A stretch of 64,000 nucleotides of DNA from Thuidium tamariscinum (GCA_947034885.2 OX344757.2:4526001-4590000), one strand, 5' to 3'; counted from the stretch's first letter, positions 50,397 through 63,200 are shown. Made by a program: numbers and translations. Notes: generated by a model from the letters alone, not told the origin.

Positions 50397-53300
50397 TCAA
50401 GCCTTTCGACTGTTGACAAAGTCATTCAACTCTCGGGAATCATTGCTGTCCAGAGAATAAACTTCATTGACAGGGTTGTATGTCATGGTAACTGTACAAA
50501 TGATGTAGTCTATATCAATCCACTTGCTGTCCGTGTGGTCATATTTGAATTTGTCTCTCCCAACATGTTTACAGTAGTACTGCAGGAGGACTTTGATGTG
50601 CAGATTCTGCGGCATGGATTTCCCATTTTCTTCCATTCTTGCTAAAAGGTCTACAAGCTATCTTAGTATGCCAAATTGTCGTCCATTGCAACACCTCATT
50701 GCTTGAACCCTACCCAACCACCATGCACCTTCATCTACAGCATTCAAAACATTAGTAGCACTGCCATCCCTACTAGCACTAGTTGCACGTTCTCTTTTCC
50801 TCTTAGCAGCAGATCTTACCGTTGAAGATAAGCGCGTCATGCTCCTCTGAATGAAGTGTACGCCACAGTCTGATCCAAGACACAACAGACCTGTACCAGA
50901 TGACAAGCCAACTTAGATACAATTGTCATGGTTGTTGAATTTAATGCTTTGCTTGATTCTAGCAAGGCGATCTTTGGAGAGGAAGCTGTTCCCATTCAGC
51001 TCAAAAACAATTGTGGATTTATACATACAATGGCCCTCTATTTGCACAGTTGGTTCAATTTTAACATTGGATCCGCTCTTAGTGGAAGTCACTTGTGCCT
51101 CAGTGCGATTTAGCAAATCCGTGATTGCATCACGAGTTTCTTCTTGTACGACTGCCAAATAATTTTCAGCATCATCTAGACTAGCATCTTCAACAGTATC
51201 CCTCATTTGGGGAGTACTTGAGCCGCTTAAGTCATTTGGTCCTTGCACTTGCAGTCTGTCACGCAATACTTCAGAGTCTCCATCCTCTCCAAACACAGCT
51301 CTTCCGCTTGGACTGTAAGCAAAACTCTTTGGATCAGATCTCTCTACAACCCAAGGCTTATCATATCAAATCCACTTTTTCGCTTGGCATTGAATAAATG
51401 GCGCCATATTGAGGACTCACATCATCTGCTGCGCTTCCTTCAGTCCCTCCTACAACGCCTCTACTACCGAATCATTATCTGGAATCAAGCTGTAGTCGCC
51501 CAAATTGCATCGCACCTCACCTGGTTGCAGCGGGTGAAGGGCTTCCCAGACATTGTCCATCTTGTTGTGTTGCTTTTTAAAAGCCTAACCGTTTTGTCCA
51601 TACTCAATTGCTGACATGAGGTTCAAGGTATTTGCCGTATTCAGCAACTCATGGAAATCATAAGCATGCTCATGGTCGTTCATGCCACCAATTCGTGAGA
51701 AAAAAATTTCGCATGAATCACTCCCAGTCAAATGGAGAGGAACCGCTAAATCTGGAAACCTGTCTCTGAAATGGCAGATCAAGAGAACAACAAAATGGCA
51801 CGAGATTTGGATATCAAGAAAACATTGCAAACTTACAAAATGTTTGGCCTCCACCAGTTTCTGAGAGTTTCCCAGTACACCATGATCTCTATGGTGCAGC
51901 CAAAGTCTCCAAATTCGAAAAAAGAAAGACACCTTGCCACACAAGACAATTCTAGAACGAAGGTCCAATTGAGCTGAACAGAAAATGTCAATGTAGTCAG
52001 AGCATATCTGCAAATAAAACTCTGTTCCAAGCGTTCTCTCCCGATGTGAGTAATCTACTTCTCGCATGTGGGCCAAACAGGAACGAACTCGAGCTTGACA
52101 CAACCTTTGTACTGCTGCCCAGTTCTGGCGGTCTTTTCTTTCAACGTCTTCCATTTTTAAGCCATGTTCCTTGGCTGTGAATTGCTGAAACACCTGCTCA
52201 ATGTAACTATGCAAACACAAATCTCCTCCTAGTTGTAAAGTTCTAGCAACTGAGAGCAAAGGGTTAATTAATTTTTTCCCGTTGTGAATATAATCTTGAT
52301 CATGCAGTCCACTAGCATTCCCGTGTTTATCTAAGGATGCATTGAACATCCACCCATTCCACCCTAAGTCAAGACGGATTCCAACGTCACTCTTGTAATC
52401 TTGTTGCATTAACTGCCTCCTACGGGAATCTCCATCACTTACATGACCAATGATTGGCCCAACCGCACTCAAACAATCCATTGTCCAATGCTTATCAATC
52501 GTTCCCCACTGATGTCGAACCCAAACTGAGTTGAAACAATTGCATGTACAACAAGCAACAAGTACAAGACGTGGCAATTTATCATGAAGAGGATTGACAA
52601 CAATTATGCGCGCAAAACTGCCAGCTCTGTTCTTTGAAAAGGAATCTAACAATCGCTGGTATCCTTCCTCTCCACTCCCGACAATTGGCCTGAAACTCGA
52701 AACACAAACATTGTTCTCAGATGGACCACAAAACCCGGCTAACGTATCTGACCTCTGTTCCCATGCAACTCTACCCTTCACTTTAGTTTCGTCTTCAACT
52801 AGTATTACAGGCACAGGACCTGCAATGTTGTGTGCGACCTTTGCAACACGGTAAATCTTTGCCACTGATGCAAAAATTTCGGAGTGCTCACCAGCTATGA
52901 ACTGCACTCCTTTGCTAACATCACGTTTTACTTCACTATAGCTAGCGCCTCCAAAATTCAAAGAAAATAAATCAACCATGCGACGACCACCATAAACCTT
53001 CATTACTTGCCCTAGACATTTTGTATTCTTGCTGTAGCGGTTCCCTGTGGAAGCTCGGTTTATATTTTGTGCAACATCCCGAAGGAAATCCCACAAAGCA
53101 GGCTTCCCACCAAAAGCCCCTAATCTATAAGCGTTGATGATACTATGGCAGAGTTTCATGACATTATTTGTATTCGAAGCTTCCCTAGCCAATTCACGCA
53201 GACTTGGCCGCTTAACTTTCAGTTGAACAATCCTAGCACGAGCTGAAAGGTACATCAATTTCTCATCTTTCAATTTCCTACGCATTTCACGACCATGCTG

Positions 53301-54875
53301 TGCTAGTTCTGAAACGGTCAAGTAACCGAGTCTCCTTCCTGCCCCGATGCTACGAGTCCCCTTTTTCTCTACATTGTGTTCTTCCCTTACAACCCTCTTT
53401 CGAAAGTCATTTTGCAATGGAATTTCGGAGCACATAGAGCATGCCAAATTAGGAAAACCAGACCCGAAATTATCCACCCTAAAACAGGACTTGTGCCTAA
53501 ATGTTCCATCAATCTCGATTGCTTCACCATTCTTAGTGAAGCTTGCGCTAACGTGTGGTTTCGGATACCAAACCCCTCCCGCATGCGGATCATGAAGAAT
53601 TTCACGGACAGAATAAGAACCCCCCCCATAAATGGTAGTCAGACCCCTGAACCCCCAACACAAGAATGCCAAACTTGAATTTCTATCCAAGGCAGAAGAC
53701 TCACCCGGATGAGTTTGATCTTGAACAGAATCTGCCTTCCACCATCTCCCAAGACTTGGCTGGTTCGAGTGGACACTAACCGCAGATGAGAAACTAGGCC
53801 GCCCTCTTCTTCCGCTCAGAAGTGCACTGTTCTGCTTCGGTGGTTGATTTGCTTCTTCCACAGCTTGTAAATGCTTTGATGATGCTAAGTGATTTCGCAA
53901 ATTTGACTCCAAATTCTTCTTCGGCAGGCATAGACAAAGCAAATCTCAACAATAAAAGCATCGCACCTTCACCCAAAAACTCTTTGGAGCAGAGTCCTTG
54001 AACGACTGCAAGACACTGAAAGGCTTTCGTGATTCCCCTGCACTGCCATTCACTTCTTCCATAATGGCAAGTCCTTCGTCTATGAGTTTCTTGTGCATCT
54101 CCGGAGTCAATGGAATGACCTTCCCCTTTGAAGCAGCAAACTGAGGGTGGTCAGCGTACTGAACGTCGTTGTGAGCACACCAATTCTTCACGTGGTTTGC
54201 ACTCAAGAGGTGCTTGGATTTGAAATTGTTGAACAAATTCTGAATGCTTTTTTTGTCATGTTTGCCACTGTCCCCACCAATCTCCTTCTGGCACTCAACA
54301 CAAAAGATCTTCATGACTCCATTTCCGTTCAAATCAGAGGTCCTCAGCAACCATCGATTGTCTTCCTGTGATGAGCATTTCAAATCCCTCTTCATTTTCT
54401 CTGACTGCTCAAGGTATCGCTCCCATACCTCTGTGGAAATCAACGTAGAATGCAACTGGTGGTCACTCGAATTTGTAACAAGGGATGATCCAGTAATTCT
54501 AGAGCTTCCAACAGGATCTGTAAGTTGCACATCCGGTTCTCCATCTCCACCACAACAAACCCCATCTACAACTCCTGTCGTGAGACCAATATTTCCATCT
54601 TCCACACGCCTACGTTTGTAGGCTTCTGGATCTTCAACACACATTGGCAATACATAAACATCCGAAACCACATTGTTCAATGCCTCCATCTTCAGCTTTA
54701 AGTGGCAACGGTCTTCGTAGTCCCAGAACTCAAAAGACCAATCCATTGCACCTTTTTCCTCCAAACGCACCCTCAGCAAAGCATATGTTTCATCTTGGAG
54801 TACCTTCACCTTACTGAAAAAGATAGGAGTCGCATTATCAGTCTCCATCGTCCAAATCTTGACTTGATTTGCCAT
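50397..54875 (-). pseudogene. Degenerate DDE-transposase-like gene, one frame with seven stops
   Basis: From the ATG at 54875 a single frame runs 1,493 codons to a stop at 50397, broken by in-frame stops at 53946, 51585, 51450, 51417, 51366, 50913 and 50658 (lowest base) but by no frameshift. Order along the protein: an N-terminal globular domain (1-80); a C2H2-like zinc finger (C192, C195, H222, H228); a second finger (C306, C309, H329, H335) with the first stop just after C309; a basic GRRGRPS motif near 355; then a transposase-like core. Candidate acidic residues in the core are D695 (VEDETKVKG), D814 (SDGDSRRR), the DQDYIHNGKK motif near 860, and E1056 (SDSCEIFFS). The last 300 residues contain FLSKDRLARI and a DSKWIDIDYI motif. 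The pattern around D695 recalls P-element/THAP9-type RNase H folds, but the superfamily is my inference. No terminal inverted repeats were found. Almost certainly non-functional unless stops are read through. Confidence 0.7.
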
Positions 54876-55400
54876 AGTTGCTAACTGTGAACCGTATCCG
54901 AAGCCCAATGCTTTGAATAAGAAATCAGGAAGAAATCAGGAAGAAACCCTAAATCGCACAGTCCAAATGAAACCCTAAACACCTAACAGAACTGCTTGGA
55001 ATGATAATGAATTCCTGAAATTTTGCTCACGATGTTGAACAAGTAAAGCTCCACGCACTCCTAAATGTTGGAACCCTAACATTCACCTCCGACAAACAAT
55101 GCAAACCTCCAAAATCGAGAGTAACGTAGGGAGACTCAGGTCGCAACACAAGGAGACTCACAGATTGCAACAGCAACATTGTGGAACCCTAACTCCGTCG
55201 AAGCTTGAACGGGATCTCCGTCTGTTTCTTCTATTTTCATCCATCGAAGCTATACTAGCAGTCTAGTACAGCACAGCTGTACTAATTATTTTGTACTCTA
55301 CATCCAGCTACTAATATTGTATACCAATATTCTGACTACTTTGTATTCTACAACCAGCTCTAAATACAACTGACCCTAATAAAAGCAATTTTGAGGATCC
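54876..55400 (-). promoter_or_regulatory. Leader/promoter region of the transposase-like gene with telo-boxes
   Basis: Upstream of the ATG on the minus strand lie several AAACCCTAA-type telo-boxes, read on the plus strand, at about 54945, 54971, 55071 and 55190. In plants such boxes are common in promoters and leaders of housekeeping genes. Composition falls to AT-rich beyond about 55400. No TATA box was chosen. Confidence 0.35.
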
Positions 55401-56811
55401 TAATCTTTAGTCCTTAAATTATATGTAAAATTTTTTAATACTTTACATTTTTTAGCTACCTATTTTACTTATAATGCATCTTTCACTTTGAAAGTGCCCT
55501 ATTTTATTTGTAAGTCCCTTATAAATTTTACCTTCAAACAATAAAACCCATGCTATATTATGCTGCACGTGGTTTTTAAAACGCGGGAAGTGATCTACCC
55601 TAGATCCCGCCCTAGATGAAGGCATTTTATTAAATATACTTCAAAAAATCCACTAGTTTTTCTATTTGATTGAATGGATTGATGTACAATCAAAACCTTT
55701 TCATTCACTCTATTTTGATTAACTCCATAATTTCTAAAAGTTCCAAATATAACCTTTGAGGACAATTTAAAGTTTTGTTCAACTCCTAAAATTTCAATTT
55801 TTGGCATAATTTATTGAAAGTTTTTTTAAGATAGGAAAATATATTAGCTTTCAAGACATATAATTTCTTTTTTTTAAACCATATACATTAACAAAACTCT
55901 TTTGCTAAACTTAGATCAAAATTTTTGATAACAAAAGAAATCACAAAAATTTGAAATAATTTTTCAAAAACCATTATTTCTTATATTTTACACCTTTGCA
56001 CATATATGGTACAGTTGATTCATTTCATTAGTTGGTTGCAATCACTCTTGAGAGTATGGTGGTAGCCTTGACATTAGTCCCTTGTAGCATGGTCTTTGCA
56101 ATGAAAATGTAAGGGAGTTTCTAAGGAATTCCAAATTATTGCAACACTAAGCTTTGATATGCCATGCATGACATTGAATTTGGAGTTGACATCAAAGATG
56201 GTTGGAATGCTTTCAATGTGTGATTAATTAGTGATTATCTAAATTCTAATAAATAAAACATTCTTACTCTTATAATTGGCAATAATCAAATATGAAGCAA
56301 ACTTAGATTTTATAAATGTAATTAAACAAATTTAGATTTGAAGAAATTTTCCAGCTTTCAAAGATCAAAATTACACCATAATTATATTTTTATATCATTG
56401 TATAAAATATTGCAAGTCTAGTGATGTGTGTAAACTTTAAAGGGATGCACAAATTATATGAAGCAATAGTTGTAGTTGCACTTGTCTAGATACATTTCAT
56501 ATCTTTGATTAAGTGGCATCATGATTTCATGGTCATCTTGTTGCTTTATTTCATGGTTAGTTGTTTGGCCTCATGACCAAGTCATATCTAAATGATTCTT
56601 CATATTTGATGCACTCTATAAATATATATCACTAAGTGGATAAACTAGTTTTGACCTAAAGGTTATCATTGGAATTCAACACCTAAAATTCTTCCAAATT
56701 TAAGGGCTAAAACACCTCTCTAGAACCTAAAATTGTTCTAAGCATAATGCAAAGAAAAATTATGTGTATCAAACTATTAGATCATTTAGCTAATCAGTGG
56801 AATCATATTTC
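55401..56811. other. AT-rich spacer, no gene seen
   Basis: No coding frame above 70 codons and no recognised repeat. Confidence 0.4.
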
Positions 56812-56815
56812 TTAA

Positions 56816-57763
56816 CCCCTAAAGGTTTTTGACTATGTTTTCACCAAAAATGCTCCAAAACTGCCATTTCTTAGACAAGTGCAACTTTTTTTTTTAAAAC
56901 ACATTTTTGACTCATGTAACCATAGGATCTTGTAGTAAGGTATTTTGTAAACATGTGGAAAAAATTTCAAAAATTTTCACCGTGTAGATTGCAAGATATA
57001 AACATTTGAATTGACAAAAATTGTTTTTTTATCCCTGCGAAAATCCGGGCAGCTGCACTTCACAAGGTCACATTTGTGTGAAAAAAAACTCAAAATGGTG
57101 GTTACTCTTTGAATTCATACTTCAATGCAAGTTGGCTACATTCTCAAAAAACTTCAAACCATTTGGAATTGTACAACATATAGGAAAAAATAAGTAAGTA
57201 GAAAGAAGTAAAAAGTGAGCCAAAATACTAAATTGTGAACATTTTATTTATGGAATTGAAAATTTTCAATCCCAATGGTTAAAATGTTGTAATAAACAAT
57301 CTACACCTTTTGTTTTTATTTTTTTACAAAAATATGAAAAATTGAATTAAATGAAGAATTTCAAACATTTTTTTGTACTGTAGAGATTCTGTAACTAGCC
57401 CCAAACTACCCCAAACTCAAAATCTTCATAACTTTTGACTCATTGATCGGAATGGATTGTTTCAAAGCTTCCCATGTTTGTATAAACCTAAAGAACCAAT
57501 TTGAAATTTCACTTTTAAAAAAAAAGTTTTTTTGAAGAAGTTTTTTCAGCTGCCCGGGCTGCCCGCTGAGTAAAGTAAACAACATATCCTGCCATAACTT
57601 TTTAACCGTGAAGTCAAAAGTTATGAGAATTGTTGGACCTTAAAGCTACTCCTTGGGCATAAATTGTATCAAAATTTCAAAGCAAAAAAAAAAAAAACTC
57701 CATCCGTAGTGAGCTGCCCAAAAAAATTATAATCTCAAAAAACTCTGTTCAGGGCTTTAGGGG
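56816..57763 (+). mobile_element. TTAA-flanked TIR element, family 2, copy C
   Basis: A 948-bp element has TTAA at 56812-56815 and 57764-57767. The left end CCCCTAAAGGTTTTTGAC and the right end, inverted, CCCCTAAAGCCCTGAAC are terminal repeats. It is colinear and highly similar to copy A (1821-2752), including GCCCGGGCTGCCCG. It also shows the uninterrupted site into which family 1 inserted in copy B. Confidence 0.88.
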
Positions 57764-57767
57764 TTAA

Positions 57768-59498
57768 AATTGCAAAGTGAAAACCAATCAATTGGAAGAT
57801 AACAATTTTCAAACTTCAATGACCAAGTTTTACTACAAGTTGTCTTTGCTAAATTCAAAATTCATTCTTTCAAATACTTTTAGGAAAAAAATTCATAAAT
57901 TGCATAACTTGAACAATTTCATAATATAGTGTAGAATTTTATTGGAAATCCTTAGAAAAATCCATTTAAAAATATTATTTACAAATGACTCTTGAGTGTA
58001 GAAGAGTACCTATACTAAATGTCTAAAGAAATAACTTTTTAATTTCTTTTATTAACATGGAATTGGAATATATTAATTCACATAGTTGAAATTTTTAGCA
58101 AGTTATATATAGCTTACAAACCTATTCTTCTTTTACAAAAAGTTGTGAAAATTGACATAAAATAAAACCATTATAAGTTTTACAAAAACCATTATTTAAA
58201 GTTAGCTTTTACAATTCCTAATTTTTCTTGCAAAATAAACCCCTCTATATTTTTTGCCTTTAGTTATTCATAAATGTCAAATAATAGACCCATCTGATAT
58301 AAATTTTGAAAAAACTATTTTTAATTAATTTTACAAAAAACAAAAAATATTTCTCAAACCTTTAATTGAAAGTTTTTGTACCACTTTTAGTTCTTGTACC
58401 AAATCATTTTTTTGACATAGATCATATCTTTATTGAATTTATCTAATAAACTCAAATTCAATAAATGAAGTATAGGGAAGTATAAAGATTTGTATAGAAT
58501 CAATATAAGATTGAAGAAATTATAAAAACCTTTTGAAATGAAATAATTTTGATTTTTTTAACCTATTTTTCAATAGAAAAAGATTATTTTTTAATCTAAG
58601 AAGTATTAATATTTTTCTAATTTTTTCAAAAATTATAGAAATCAATTCATTATAAGGGTCAAATTAGTATTTTTTTTCTTAGAGATGTATAGATTTACTA
58701 TGTGGAATTATTTTTTGAAGGGACAATGTTTAAGAAGACCAAATGTAGAAATTTTTATTTGTTAATGGTCAATTGAATTTTTCCCTAATTTACTTAGCAT
58801 TATTTTGACTTTATCTATATGATCTCATTTTAGAGCTAAATAGATATAAACTCCAATAGAAACATAAGAAGTAAAATAAATAATTTTTTTAAAAAGAAAA
58901 CCTTTTAATTTTGTTTTCACACTTATATATTTAATATTTGTACATTGTTAATTAAAAATTCATAATAAATAAAATATAGCTTATGCATAAAATTCTATAA
59001 GGATTGTGTTCTATTAAATATACGCTATTCAAGTAGTTTCAATGAAGCATATAAATGTATTCTTCCTTATATAAGAAAGCAATATGTTTTATAAGTGTGG
59101 AAAATTTTGATTTTTTTTAAAGGTACATTAGATATTGTATTATGCAGAAGTTGGTTCTTATGTAATCCAAATGCATTGCTTAAGTAGAGTGAACAACAAT
59201 GTATAAGGCATAAATATAACTTGCTTTATTTCCCACACCTTGTTAGCACAACCACCCTAATTAATTTTGTTGTTGAACCTTTCAAGTTTTTATCTTTGTC
59301 CAAAAATTCCTTATAAAATTCTTTTGGCTACTTATTTAATAATGAAATTTTCTTTTAAGGATTAAGTCAACTTGTGCAAGAATTTAAATATTGCAAGTTC
59401 AAAAAGTCTAAATATTATCTTTAGGAGCTAATTTCTAAGTACTTTGACACTTGTATTATGAATGATGAATAGAATGCTTTTTGTCAATGTTTAGCTAA
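57768..59498. other. AT-rich spacer, no gene seen
   Basis: No coding signal. Extensive A and T runs. Confidence 0.4.
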
Positions 59499-59501
59499 AA
59501 T

Positions 59502-59709
59502 CACTAAAAGAAAACTGCATTGAATTCCATAAAAATGCGTCAGATTGTTTTTGTTGAGTTCCCTGTTCAAAACGCAGTGGAAACGCAAAAAATGCAGGAA
59601 AATGCAAAAAACTGCATTTCTTTTGCGTTTCCACTGTGTTTTGAACAAGGAACTCAACAAAAACAATTTGACGTGTTTTTATGAAATTCAACGCAATTTT
59701 CTTCTAGTG
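59502..59709. mobile_element. CACTA-type MITE, palindromic, 208 bp
   Basis: It begins CACTAAAAGAAAACTGC and ends with the inverse of CACTAGAAGAAAATTGC. The two halves are inverted copies over nearly the whole length (GTTCAAAACGCAGTGGAAAC against its complement with few changes). AAT flanks both sides (59499-59501 and 59710-59712), the 3-bp duplication expected of CACTA elements. No coding capacity. Confidence 0.9.
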
Positions 59710-59712
59710 AAT

Positions 59713-60240
59713 ATGGCTTATTGTTAATCTTGAGTTTTATAAGAATGACCTTTCTTTATGATCAATTTTATTGGAGTTATAGTCAACAATACATCATCTA
59801 CTATTTACTCTTTGAATATTGAGAATTGCAAGAGAAGAACCCTAAACTATAACTTTGCTTAACCTATCCATGCAACGTACCTATGGTTTAGCTTAATTAT
59901 GGTACATTTTCTAGCGTGACTTCGATCATAACGAAGTGTTTGTGTGTAAAGATTGAGATCTTGCCGAATACAAGCTACATTTGTGTCAGTGTTGCTACTA
60001 GGCACATTGATTAAAAACAAGATATAAGCAAAAATAAGCAAAAATGTGCAAAAATGTGCAAAAATCCACAAAAGATCCGAGTGATAGAGGTTAAGGCGGG
60101 TACACTTGATGACGTGGAATAAATAGCTGATCTGGATATAGTTCGCACCCAGGTGGCAATCACCAGCTCGCACTTCTTGGTTTCAAAAAGGTCGTCTCTT
60201 GCCAACTTCATTTTCGTTTCCAGAAGGTTTTTCGCGCACC
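59713..60240 (+). promoter_or_regulatory. Upstream region and candidate promoter of the RsmH-like gene
   Basis: An ACGTGG (G-box-like) word at about 60112-60117 is followed by a TATA-like ATAAATAG at about 60118-60125, some 115 bases before the ATG. A run of AAAATGTGCAA-type repeats lies at 60030-60065. Confidence 0.35.
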
Positions 60241-63200
60241 ATGCATCTGCTGGGGTGCAGCAATGGCGTCCACCGCTCGCACCTCACAACCCTAGCTCAC
60301 CATTTTCTCACGCGAACATCTCTTCCTCGACCTGTCCTGCACGTTCCCTCATTCTCTCAGAATCTCGCTTCAAACGGTATCAGATTCGCAAAAGGAGATG
60401 GTGTTTGCGCATTGCAGGATTTTGTGAGCTCCAGGAAGTGGTTCAATTTTAGGGCTGTTCCTGTACCACTATGGCGAGCTTGCAGTGCCGTTTGCAGGAC
60501 AGCAGCTGCAGGGGAAGAGGAAAAAGAAGAAGAGAAGGATGCGAAAGAGGCGCCACATGTGGCTGTGCTGTTGAAGGAAGTAGTGGCTCAATTCACGGGT
60601 CGTCGGGTGATTTCTTTCGTGGATTGTACCTTGGGAGCTGCAGGCCATGCTTCAGTGGTGGGAATTCAATACAATTTTTTTATCAATTCTGTTGGTTATG
60701 AACATTGCGATGTGGTTGTGTGAATTTGTCTGTTCTGTAATGTAGCCATGAACTCTGGAAGCTGAATTACGATGTTAGGTTTATCAAGAATGCCTGACGA
60801 TTAGTGCCGAATTGACGACCGAAGGATGCCTAGGATTGAGATTTGTGCTCTCCATGAGGAAATTTGAGGATTGAGATTCAAGACTGAACTAAGCAAGGAT
60901 GATGTAGTGCATATGTCGTGATTGTGACATTGCATTTCATTTAGGGTTTAGGGTTTAGGGTTGGAAGCTTGAAGGAGTATCTTACTCTGGCTATCAGGTT
61001 GGAACACACTCCCGTGGGTTTTACCGGTTCCTATTATCAGAATGGCTTACGTTTTTGGTGGGTGTAGACTCCATTTTCTGGAGGGTTGAGTACTCTTTTT
61101 TCCAATTCTGTTGGGTGCGGACATTGGGATGTGGTTGGTGAATTCTTCTGGTCTGGAATGTAGCCATGAGTTCTGGAACCTGTGTCGGGTTTAGCATTAA
61201 TGGCCGGCGATTACTACCGAATTGGCGACCTTAGGATGCACAGGTGCGAGGTTTCTGTCTTTCGCAGGGAATACTGTTGCCTTGAGATTCAAGACTGAAT
61301 ACAGAAACGAGGTTGTTATGCATCCGTCGTAATTATTACATTACATTTAGGGTTGGATGCTTGAAGCAGTCTCGTACTCTGATTATTAGGTCGGAACCCA
61401 TTCCCGTGATTTGGAGTGGTTTACTTTACTAGAATGGATTATGTTTATGGTCGGTGTTGGCTCCATTTTCCGGAGGATTCTAACGCAATAATTTAAGCCG
61501 TATATGAATACTGCACGAATAGGTTATGGATTTTGAAGCAAGGTCTCAATTATGAGCCCAGACCACCCTTGAACCATGATTATTGGATCTCATAAGAACA
61601 GTTTTGACTGACGGAGAATGTAAAAGTCTTCTTTCTTGCAATGCACGTGTTTGGATGCTCTTGCATTGGAGTTCGGTGAATTTGATCAGGGACACCAGGC
61701 AGAATGGCATGGTTCCCTACCTTATTCGTTGACTGGAACGTGCAAGATTTGATTAGGCCAAATGCATGTGTTATTTACCTTGACAAAATTCATTTAATTC
61801 TTCTAATGCGAAGTTTTGTTATGCAGATTCTCCGAGAGCATCCCGAAATTGAAACCTTTCTAGGGCTTGATGTGGACCCAGTAGCACATAGAGAATCCAA
61901 GCCTCGACTTCAGCAGAGGGCGGCGTCCAACGTGCAGCTGCACTTAGTCCTCACGAACTTTCGGAATATCAAGAAGGCAGTCAGTGATATTGATGTGAAG
62001 TTGGCTGGGGAGGGAGTGAACGGCATTCTCATGGACTTGGGCATGTCTTCCATGCAGGTGGGGTTATTGATCATCAAACCTCGTCTCTGCAATGTATGTG
62101 TAGGGAACCCATTCTTGTGGCTTTCAGCTGTTTTGAGTGGTTTCCGCTCAAAAATGAATTTTTTGTTGGTCTCGTCCCACATATAGTGGATTTCAATACA
62201 CTGAAATATGCATGATGTGGATACTGTATGATAAGAAGCTTTGAATCTCTGATGATGTCTGTTAATGGTTATGAAATTTGAAAGCTTGTTTGCATAAGCA
62301 GTCACTGTGCATATCAACTCACAGTGTGCGGCAGTGGGTTGTTGCTAGTCATAGAGGGTCATTACTTGTTGAAGTTTAACTCTTTATGGAACAGGCGGTT
62401 AAACACAAATATGTCCCAAGCGCACAGAATCTTGATTTTCTTCTCAAGCACAGAAATATGTCCGTAGTTTCTTGTGTTAGTTCTCTTTCTTATAATTGTA
62501 TTGTGTAGATTTTCCAAAATTTTCTTTGCAATTATTTTACTAATCAAGGTCTAAAAGCATGATTCACCTCAATAAAGTTATTTTCCCAGTTCATAAAGGG
62601 ACCATTAAAAAACGACTTGAGTAAGTAAAATCGAATCTTGGAAATCACCATGATTAGAACGATTTCAACTTGCAGCAAAAGAATTTTTTGAAAATCACAA
62701 ATATTCATTCTACAATCAATTTAGGAGGAATTTCCAATTTTTCGTTTCAAACTTCTATTGAAAAATATAGGTTGGTGTAGTCGATCTAAGCAGATGCATA
62801 TGATCTATGAATCTTATTTTACATTTCTATTTGAAAGTTATCATTAAATTATTCTTTGAAGTTGTATGTAATTATATATCTTCACAATTTTGGAAATATG
62901 GATGACCCTCTGGTGGTTAAGGGGTTAAATAGTAAGGTCCCAATCACGAGCTTAGACTACACTTGAACCATGAATATTACATATGTGATATATCTCTTGG
63001 AAACATCTAATTTCTTACAAATTATGTGCTTTTGTGAGTTCCATGTCAGTACCAGCGCTGTTGTGATTTTGAATTGGTGCTCTTTCTGTGTGATAGACGT
63101 CTTGCCTTTTATCGACTTAAGGTTGACGGTATTTTTCATCAAGTAGTTTTGACTGACTAACTGGAGCTACAGGTGAATGTGGCAGGCAGGGGTTTCAGCT

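Noticed and set aside
51682..54884. Plus-strand frames of 60-125 codons over the transposase-like gene
   Set aside because: They are antisense shadows with no motif, while the minus frame is continuous and motif-bearing.
50000..55500. Family 1 or family 2 terminal repeats flanking the transposase-like gene, which would make it their autonomous source
   Set aside because: I searched for TTGCAAGAAA and CCCCTAAAG words around the gene and found none, so no link can be claimed.
60153..60452. A 99-codon plus-strand frame with a transit-peptide-like N-terminus overlapping the start of the RsmH-like gene
   Set aside because: It is in a different frame from the methyltransferase motifs and ends without them. 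The ATG at 60241 reads directly into the conserved domain. An upstream overlapping frame may exist but has no support.
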